21,132 nt of DNA from Lachnospiraceae bacterium UBA3801. GTDB lineage: Bacteria > Bacillota > Clostridia > Lachnospirales > Lachnospiraceae. Within the stretch, counting starts at the first letter, position 1. Every line of letters begins with the position of its first letter. The notes under the pieces were generated by a model, which saw only the letters and a program-made list of their open reading frames with translations, ran no database searches and was not told the origin of the DNA. Position numbers and translations under genes: made by a program. Below are positions 15,362 to 21,132 of this stretch, in pieces. Location of the stretch: NCBI GenBank assembly GCA_002368685.1, contig DFEN01000163.1:1-21132 (forward strand), given 5' to 3'.

Positions 15362-18300
15362 TTAATCGTTTATTTTACGACGTTTTCTAGCGATAATCAC
15401 TATTCCAACTACTGCTATTATCATTATGCCTGCAACTGGCAGGATAGGCATCTTGTCACCTGTTTTAGCAGGTGCTGCTGTCTTAGCTGGCGTAGTAACT
15501 GTAGCAGCCGGCTCATCCTTGACTGGATTAGTTACTAAATCTAGAATAAATTCCGGATCATCGCCAATCTTTACAGTTGCTGTTTCTCCACCATTTGATA
15601 CATACCCAGGACCGCCCTTTGACTTCATTGCTCCTTCAAGAACTTTAACCTTGAGAGAAACAATTCCTTCTGTTCCGGCAGGAACATCCTTAAGTGTCCA
15701 CTTAACCGTACCATTTGTACATACGCCATTATCTGAAGCACATACGAATTCAACATTCTTATCAAGCTTGTCAGTGATGATTATATCGACGGCATCATCA
15801 TTATAGTTCTTATAAAAAATCTCATATGTGATTTCATCTCCAACCTTAACTTCACAAAGATCACCATTACCTATATCAGGTGATACCTCATATTTTGTTG
15901 GAACAAACATTGTATCTATAACAGGATTTTCAACATAGTTTAATGTTTTCTCCGGATCATCACCGACTTTTACGGATGTTGTATCACCACCGTTTATAAC
16001 ATAACCAGGTCCTTTATTTGCCTTAAGCGCTATATTAAGAACCTTTACTGAAAGCTTAACTGTACCTGTTTTCCCGGCAGGAACATCCTTAAGTGTCCAT
16101 GTTACTACTCCATTCTTAACAGTACCGTTATCAGATGCAGAATCAAAATCAACAAATTTATCTAACTGATCCTTAATAACTATATCAGCAGCTGTTGATT
16201 TATAATTTCTATATGTAATCTCATAAGTAATTATATCATCAACAAATACAGAACCAAGAGTTCCGATTCCTGAATATGGAGCAGTTTCTCTCTTTACTGG
16301 ATCGTCCGGTACTGGGTTCTCTACAGGATCAAGAGAATATGCTTTATCATTTCCGATTTTAACAGTTGCTGTATCGCCACCGTTAATAACCTTACCAGGT
16401 CCACCGTTAGAGATTAGAGCACTTTCCAGAACTTTAACTGTCAGTTTAACGGAACCACTACCATCAGCAGGTACATCTGCTATTGTCCATGAAACAGTTC
16501 CATTATTATTTACTCCTCCATTATCAGCACTTACAAACTCAACATTATCATCAAGTTTATCATTTATAATAATATCTGCAGGAGCAGCTTTATAGTTTCT
16601 ATAAGTGATTTCGTAAGTGATTTCTTCTCCAACACTTACAGGACCAAGCTCACCCTTTCCTACATATGGATCTATTTCGTTTTTGTCAAACGTTCTAGGA
16701 ACAGGGTTAGTTACTTCATTTAAATAAAATGGCTGATCCCCACCTACCGCAACTGAAGCTGAATGATTTGATGTATTATCACCACCATTTATAACAAAAC
16801 CAGGTCCATTATTATCCTTAAGTGAAGAATCAAGTACATTTACAGTTAATGTTACATTTCCTTCAGTACCGGCTGTAACCCCTGATATTGTCCATGTTAC
16901 AGTGTGATTAGCAGAGTCATATACACCATTATCAGACGAATCTATATATTCAACGTTTTTATCAAGAGTATCTGTAATTATTACATCAGCAGCCACACTC
17001 TTATAATTCTTATAATTAATCTGATATGTTATTTGTTCATCAACATCTACTCCGCCAAGAGTTCCTGTACCATTATATGGTGAAATCTCAACCTTAGTAG
17101 GATTCTCAGGAACAGGATTTTCAACTTTATTAAGAGTTATCCATGGATCATTTCCAACCTTAACTCTTGTAGGTTTGTTATTTGCGGAATCACCATTTAT
17201 AACCTTACCAGGTCCACCATTAGACTTTAAAGCTTCATCCTTTACCTTTACTTTTATAGTAACAGTCTTAGATACACCTGAATCTAATGTATTATACGAC
17301 CAGGTAACTTTATGATTTGTTCTATCATAATTCCAGTCTCCAGGGCCATAATTTCCATTACTATCCAGTTCTATAGAATCAAATTCAACATTTTTATCCA
17401 GATAATCTTCACCTTGAACCATTGCCGCTTGAGTTAAATAATTCTCACAATCAATGGTATAAGTGATTATATCCCCCGGCTTAACGCCCTTACCTGCCCC
17501 CGGAGTTGTTTCCTTTTTAACAGGAGGTGTTATCTTGGTATATACATTATGGGCATAAAAATCTACGAAAGTACTAAAGGAGTTGGTACCATATGGTCCA
17601 AGCACTTCAGGAGTAGCTGCGCTTGTACCTGATGATGTTTGATTACTTACATGACGTTTATCTTGATAACCATCACCTCTATTAACATATTCGGATTCCA
17701 TATATGTATATCTATAGAACCAAAGATTTCCGTCTTCATCATAAATATCTTTAGGTATAGTTCTTGTATCTTCTTCGACATATACCATTCCACGATCTAC
17801 ATCATAGTCATTATCCAGTCCAGTACCGGATTCATCGATAGATGTAGTGATAGAATGATGATTATCAGGATAATTGTCAGAACTTACATCATAATTTTGA
17901 TATGAACCTACATTTTTACCCGCTACACTATTAGGATCAGGATTAGTTGTATTCTGATATACATTAAATCCAATACCATTTATAGGATTTGCAAGCTTTA
18001 TAATGTTACCATTTTCATCTTGAATATAGTTAAAGATATCGATTGCAACAGGGCGAAGATCATATGTAAGGCCACCGCTTAGCTTGAAGTCCATTCCACT
18101 TATATTATTACCTTGAATTCTTCCCTGTGGCCATGTATCAGATATTTTTACATGTTCATTTGTATTTGAATCTATATAATCATCATCATAATCATTTGTA
18201 ACGGCAGGGCATTCATTATCAGAAGAAAAATAATTAAAGGATGCAGAAACAGAAACATCAGTTTCTATATATAATTTATTATGATCCGCGTCATACAAAT

Positions 18301-20098
18301 ACTTATTTGGGTCATTAGATTTATCAAAATCCCCTGTCCAATTAGGATTTTGATAATAAAATCTCGCGTTTGGCTCTGAAGCGTTAACAGTATATATTAC
18401 AGGATTATTTTTTCTTTCAGTCCAAATGTTCGGATCATCATTAGCTGGAGTAGGGTTTGTCCCGCTTCTAGATATATTTGTCGCAACTTTAAATAGTCCC
18501 TCTATTCTAACCTGAGGAGTACTTACTGCTGTTTGTGCATTACCTGTATATCCTGTTATATAAAACGCATCATCAAGTTTATTACCTTTTTTATCCTTAG
18601 CAATAATTTCAGCATTTCTAAGTTGTTCCTGACTAACGTTAAATTTTTGTTTAACAGGAACCTTTAATCCATTTGGATAATCCTGAGGATTAACATCAAG
18701 TATTAGATTACCTTGATAATCATAATACTTTCCATAAATCAGCGGAACTTCATCATTAACATCATCTTCAACAGAAATATCAATATGATTAACCAGATGA
18801 TCATTTGCCATACTCCAAGTCCAAAGACTAGGATCTGCAAGGAAGAATTTTACATTATCTGAAGCTCCATCAGTAATATTACCCTTAACTTTTCCATTTT
18901 CAACAGTCAGATAATATGTTCCTGTTTCAGTTTCAGTTTTTATCTCATTATTTTCATATATTATAGGAGAATAATCAGGACCTATATTATTGATATAGAT
19001 TGGATTGCCATTTTCATCCTTATGTACTGTTCGAGGCGCATCCTCTTCGTGTTCAGGAGTAGATGTGATGATACCATTATCAGTATTAGGAGCAAGCATT
19101 GTAAATGAAAAAATAGATGCTAATTTGGACCATTCTAAGTATTGATAACCATCAGATTTATATCTAAAATATTTTTTTTCATCTTCATCAGTGTAGTACT
19201 TCCAAATAAAAGCATCATCATCTTTAACTATTGGTTGTCCAGCCCCATTATATCCGGTAACAGTTACACTATGTAATGTTCCATCATCTTGTACGGAATA
19301 ATAATCATCGCCTTCTTTGGCTAGAATTAAATAATTAGATCCCTCACTCCAGCTGTAATATGATGATGATGGATCAGAAGCTACTGTAGCTGTTATAGAA
19401 AAACTGTCCTGCTCATAAACTATCTCTGTAGCATCATTATTAAGATTTACATCATCGATAACCTCAACTCCATCATCTGCAAAATGTATAATAGAAATTT
19501 CTGCATCTGACGTTATTTCAGGTGCATCATCATATTCAATTTTTACTTCAACAGGAAGTGAAGGTTCGATCTTCTCACCATTTCTAAGAATCTCAATATC
19601 AAAGAATCTAGCAAATGATATAGTTTCTGTATCATCTTTATTAAGAGCGTCAGCTGCACCATTTAGATACATATTGTAACCATCTGTACCAGGTAAGATT
19701 TCGCGCGAAATTACAGATAGCTCCTCCTCTGGATAAGGAAGACTACCTTCTGGTGCATTGATAGTAATACTATAATCAGTACTTGGATCATCAACTACAA
19801 GTACTTTAGCACTATCATCTACAACCTCTTCTACATTTTCACTCTCTTCTTCATTCTCTCTCTCTTCGTCAACAACTAGCTCTGTCTGATTCTCGCCAGC
19901 AGCCTTTTCCCCCTCAAGAATAGCTTCTGATTCCTCAGCTTCGCTAGGTGTACTAATAGTTACTTCCCCGGTTTCTGATGTAGCGCCGGCGTCTGCCGCA
20001 AATACATCACCGATATAGTCGAATCTGACGCTCGAAAGAATCATAGAAACAACTAAAAGCAATACTATTAACCTTCTTTTCGTTTGATTTACTCTCAC
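15362..20098 (-). CDS. Large cell-wall-anchored surface protein with DUF11-type repeats
   Basis: This 1578-residue protein is predicted to be secreted and anchored to the wall. A signal peptide (1-34/35: basic start, hydrophobic core, VFA cleavage region) is followed by a Glu-rich linker (about 50-105). A beta-rich domain (about 108-240) resembles one that precedes adhesin domains in Lachnospiraceae proteins. A long unrecognised section (about 245-858) is rich in Asp, Asn and Tyr. Then come five DUF11-type repeats (860-1529), a Thr/Pro/Ala linker, PAKTGD (1543-1548), a hydrophobic segment and RKRRK. The start is GTG with GGGAG 6 nt upstream. It is divergent from an AraC regulator and ends at a hairpin. 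Adhesion is a family-based guess; no catalytic motif was seen. Confidence 0.9.
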   Translation of the reverse strand: MRVNQTKRRLIVLLLVVSMILSSVRFDYIGDVFAADAGATSETGEVTISTPSEAEESEAILEGEKAAGENQTELVVDEERENEEESENVEEVVDDSAKVLVVDDPSTDYSITINAPEGSLPYPEEELSVISREILPGTDGYNMYLNGAADALNKDDTETISFARFFDIEILRNGEKIEPSLPVEVKIEYDDAPEITSDAEISIIHFADDGVEVIDDVNLNNDATEIVYEQDSFSITATVASDPSSSYYSWSEGSNYLILAKEGDDYYSVQDDGTLHSVTVTGYNGAGQPIVKDDDAFIWKYYTDEDEKKYFRYKSDGYQYLEWSKLASIFSFTMLAPNTDNGIITSTPEHEEDAPRTVHKDENGNPIYINNIGPDYSPIIYENNEIKTETETGTYYLTVENGKVKGNITDGASDNVKFFLADPSLWTWSMANDHLVNHIDISVEDDVNDEVPLIYGKYYDYQGNLILDVNPQDYPNGLKVPVKQKFNVSQEQLRNAEIIAKDKKGNKLDDAFYITGYTGNAQTAVSTPQVRIEGLFKVATNISRSGTNPTPANDDPNIWTERKNNPVIYTVNASEPNARFYYQNPNWTGDFDKSNDPNKYLYDADHNKLYIETDVSVSASFNYFSSDNECPAVTNDYDDDYIDSNTNEHVKISDTWPQGRIQGNNISGMDFKLSGGLTYDLRPVAIDIFNYIQDENGNIIKLANPINGIGFNVYQNTTNPDPNSVAGKNVGSYQNYDVSSDNYPDNHHSITTSIDESGTGLDNDYDVDRGMVYVEEDTRTIPKDIYDEDGNLWFYRYTYMESEYVNRGDGYQDKRHVSNQTSSGTSAATPEVLGPYGTNSFSTFVDFYAHNVYTKITPPVKKETTPGAGKGVKPGDIITYTIDCENYLTQAAMVQGEDYLDKNVEFDSIELDSNGNYGPGDWNYDRTNHKVTWSYNTLDSGVSKTVTIKVKVKDEALKSNGGPGKVINGDSANNKPTRVKVGNDPWITLNKVENPVPENPTKVEISPYNGTGTLGGVDVDEQITYQINYKNYKSVAADVIITDTLDKNVEYIDSSDNGVYDSANHTVTWTISGVTAGTEGNVTLTVNVLDSSLKDNNGPGFVINGGDNTSNHSASVAVGGDQPFYLNEVTNPVPRTFDKNEIDPYVGKGELGPVSVGEEITYEITYRNYKAAPADIIINDKLDDNVEFVSADNGGVNNNGTVSWTIADVPADGSGSVKLTVKVLESALISNGGPGKVINGGDTATVKIGNDKAYSLDPVENPVPDDPVKRETAPYSGIGTLGSVFVDDIITYEITYRNYKSTAADIVIKDQLDKFVDFDSASDNGTVKNGVVTWTLKDVPAGKTGTVKLSVKVLNIALKANKGPGYVINGGDTTSVKVGDDPEKTLNYVENPVIDTMFVPTKYEVSPDIGNGDLCEVKVGDEITYEIFYKNYNDDAVDIIITDKLDKNVEFVCASDNGVCTNGTVKWTLKDVPAGTEGIVSLKVKVLEGAMKSKGGPGYVSNGGETATVKIGDDPEFILDLVTNPVKDEPAATVTTPAKTAAPAKTGDKMPILPVAGIMIIAVVGIVIIARKRRKIND
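15365..15472 (-). other. C-terminal cell-wall sorting signal (PAKTGD type)
   Basis: Residues 1543-1578 of the surface protein form a tripartite sorting signal: PAKTGD, a hydrophobic stretch (about 1550-1570) and the basic tail RKRRK. KTGD replaces the classical LPXTG core. An earlier PAKTAA stands seven residues upstream. Sortase cleavage would be expected between Thr and Gly by analogy with LPXTG. Confidence 0.8.
15512..17521 (-). repeat. Five tandem DUF11-type repeats within the surface protein
   Basis: Approximate units are 17099-17521, 16688-17095, 16298-16684, 15899-16294 and 15512-15895 (R1 to R5 in protein order, 125-140 codons each). Each unit begins near K-x-E-x-x-P-Y, contains ITYEITYRNYK, DKLDKNVEF, a DNG turn, VTWTL, VKLTVKVL and GGPGxVINGG, and closes with ENPVP. 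The units are separated by short Pro-rich hinges, giving a stalk of immunoglobulin-like beta domains. R1 is the most divergent. R4 and R5 share an exact 26-base stretch (15675-15700 and 16074-16099), which suggests recent duplication or conversion. Confidence 0.88.
19994..20098 (-). other. Signal peptide of the surface protein
   Basis: The first 34-35 residues have basic residues (KRR at 7-9), a hydrophobic core of about 14 residues (IVLLLVVSMIL and on) and an A-rich cleavage region DVFAAD. This fits Sec-dependent export by signal peptidase I. Confidence 0.85.
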
Positions 20099-20291
20099 GA
20101 TTTTCTCCCTTCTTTTAAAATAGTGTATACTCTCACATATAAACCCATAATATATGATATAGCATTTCTATATCCTTTCATATCAATTATCTTGAAAAAA
20201 TATAAAAATGATTAACTAAACTCTCATTATTATGATACAATATTAAAGAATTATTTAATTACAATATCTTATGATTTTAGTTGAGGATTTT
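20099..20291. promoter_or_regulatory. Divergent promoter region between the surface protein and the AraC regulator
   Basis: This is a 193-base AT-rich gap. For the regulator an extended -10 element TGATACAAT lies at 20233-20241 on the plus strand without a good -35, placing the start near 20248. For the surface protein I find no convincing -10/-35 pair on the minus strand, which would suit a promoter that needs an activator. A perfect inverted repeat lies at 20156-20174. Confidence 0.5.
20156..20174. repeat. Inverted repeat in the divergent intergenic region
   Basis: GATATAG (20156-20162) and CTATATC (20168-20174) are perfect 7-base arms around a 5-base spacer, about 60-75 bp upstream of the surface-protein start. 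It may be a regulator binding site, but the surrounding sequence is very AT-rich. Confidence 0.4.
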
Positions 20292-21044
20292 ATGAATTAT
20301 TTAGATTTATTAGAGAATGGTAATGACGAAATGCATAGAGATATCAGAGAAGAAGTGATTTTCTTCCGTCAGTGTGCTGCCGGCGACATCTATGCAGTGA
20401 AGCAAAATATCGAAGATCATAGATTCAGAGACTCTACCGGCGTTGGAACTCTATCAAAGGATCCAGTACTGAATCTAAAATATCACATGGTTATAACCGC
20501 TGGAATACTCACACGAGTTTGCATTGAAAATGGATTAGAATCTGAAAAAGCTTTTCAGATGAGCGACTATTATATCAGAAAGCTTGATTATGCCAAATCC
20601 GAAGATGAAGTCGAGCAGATTCACGATGAAATGGTTCTGGACTTCACCGGACAAATGAGGATTGCACTCAAGGACAAAAATCTATCCAGAGCCGTAAGTC
20701 TGGCTCTAGATTATATATACGCTCATTTAAGCGAAAGAATAACCATCAAGGATCTGGCCAAACACACAGGTGTATCCGCCAGCTTCCTGTCACGTGAATT
20801 TTCTAATGAGTTAGGTATAAGTATAAGTGATTATATAAGAGATAAGAAAATAGAGATGTCGCAAGAGCTTCTCGTAAATAGCGATATGAGTATAATAGAA
20901 ATCGCTTGTCAGCTATCTTTCTCATCCCAGAGTCATTTTATACAGGTCTTCAAAACCCTTGTTGGAGAAACACCTAAAAAATACCGTTCAAAAAACCAAA
21001 AGAATTGGACAACAATAAACAGTAGCAAAGATTCCACTACTTAA
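20292..21044 (+). CDS. AraC-family transcriptional regulator
   Basis: This 250-residue regulator has an N-terminal ligand or partner domain of about 140 residues and a C-terminal AraC DNA-binding domain with two helix-turn-helix motifs: ITIKDLAKHTGVSASFLSREF and, later, SIIEIACQLSFSSQSHFIQVFK ending in GETPKKYR. The N-terminal half, with a DPVLNLKYHMVITAG block then AFQMSDYYIRKLD, is of a type seen in many Lachnospiraceae AraC proteins. It has no cupin motif that I can see, so the signal is unknown. The ATG at 20292 is chosen because GAGG lies 5 nt upstream. The in-frame ATG at 20271 has no ribosome site. It is divergent from the surface-protein gene and ends just before a shared terminator. 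Control of the neighbour is a reasonable inference only. Confidence 0.9.
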   Translation: MNYLDLLENGNDEMHRDIREEVIFFRQCAAGDIYAVKQNIEDHRFRDSTGVGTLSKDPVLNLKYHMVITAGILTRVCIENGLESEKAFQMSDYYIRKLDYAKSEDEVEQIHDEMVLDFTGQMRIALKDKNLSRAVSLALDYIYAHLSERITIKDLAKHTGVSASFLSREFSNELGISISDYIRDKKIEMSQELLVNSDMSIIEIACQLSFSSQSHFIQVFKTLVGETPKKYRSKNQKNWTTINSSKDSTT

Positions 21045-21045
21045 T

Positions 21046-21073
21046 ATAAAAAAGGCCAAAAGGCCTTTTTTTA
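21046..21073. terminator. Bidirectional terminator between the AraC gene and tmRNA
   Basis: AAAAAAGGCC (21048-21057), a 4-base loop and GGCC followed by seven Ts (21062-21072) form a hairpin with a T-run on either strand. It ends the AraC transcript on the plus strand and the tmRNA transcript on the minus strand. A second small hairpin (AGTCC 21078-21082, GGACT 21087-21091) lies between it and the tmRNA. Confidence 0.88.
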
Positions 21074-21099
21074 TTGGAGTCCCTAAGGACTTTACTTTT

Positions 21100-21132
21100 T
21101 GGAGCAGGCGGGAATCGAACCCGCGTCCGAAA
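21100..21132 (-). ncRNA. ssrA: tmRNA (SsrA), 3' end only
   Basis: tmRNA rescues stalled ribosomes and tags the unfinished peptide for degradation. Read on the minus strand, the segment begins TTTCGGAC, then a T arm (GCGGG, loop TTCGATT, CCCGC) and the 3' acceptor strand CTGCTCC plus discriminator A, which closely matches the tmRNA 3' end of other bacteria. The TTTCGGAC stretch before the T arm distinguishes it from an ordinary tRNA. The rest, including the tag reading frame, lies beyond the window. The bases after the discriminator are AAA, so CCA is not encoded. Confidence 0.88.

Noticed and set aside
15426..15806. A plus-strand Ser/Thr/Pro-rich open frame opposite the DUF11 repeats
   Set aside because: Its regular composition is the mirror of the repeat coding on the other strand; no start signal was found.
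15512..17521. Tandem repeated blocks that might be CRISPR or satellite DNA
   Set aside because: The periodicity is about 380-420 bases, in frame and degenerate at the DNA level, and is fully explained by five protein domains. No short direct repeats with unique spacers exist in the window.
21100..21132. The right-edge T-arm-like sequence read as an ordinary tRNA
   Set aside because: The TTTCGGAC bases directly before the T arm match the tmRNA 3' end and do not form a normal tRNA variable loop and anticodon arm.

Overview
The window looks like a chromosomal core segment of a low-GC Gram-positive anaerobe, most likely a Lachnospiraceae (Butyrivibrio/Pseudobutyrivibrio/Lachnospira-like) clostridium. 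The grounds are strong AGGAGG-type ribosome sites, a four-cysteine L28, a class B sortase, a KTGD-type cell-wall sorting signal instead of LPXTG, an AraC regulator with an N-terminal half typical of this family, and the order rpmB / asp23-like / DAK2-kinase-like / recG, known from Bacillota. The assignment is inference from gene families, since no 16S or other decisive marker is present.

Layout from right to left, following transcription, as almost everything is on the minus strand. At the right edge is the 3' end of tmRNA (minus), convergent with an AraC-family regulator (plus) and sharing a bidirectional terminator with it. Divergent from the regulator is a 1578-codon cell-wall-anchored surface protein: signal peptide, about 820 residues of mostly unrecognised ectodomain, five DUF11-type repeats and a PAKTGD sorting signal. 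It ends at a strong hairpin. Next come a YprB-like RNase H-fold nuclease and a short DivIVA-domain protein with its own sigma-A-type promoter and terminator.

From 13452 down to 4638 eight genes follow with tight spacing and no terminator seen between them: ruvA, ruvB, zapA, a U32 protein, a SEDS polymerase (FtsW/RodA family), its partner class B penicillin-binding protein, a NUDIX hydrolase and a class B sortase. This mixes Holliday-junction repair, Z-ring assembly, septal or side-wall peptidoglycan synthesis and surface-protein anchoring. rpmB (L28) then has its own extended -10 promoter and terminator. Last come the Asp23/Gls24 protein, the DAK2/FakA-like protein and recG. The leftmost 115 bases hold no gene I can support.

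Most of the window is housekeeping, and I do not see a convincing wholly new system. The best candidate for something under-described is the accessory module at 15362-21044: a large, unusual surface protein, a divergently transcribed AraC regulator with an inverted repeat between them, and a sortase with an odd 75-residue cytoplasmic extension encoded within the division operon that could anchor the surface protein.
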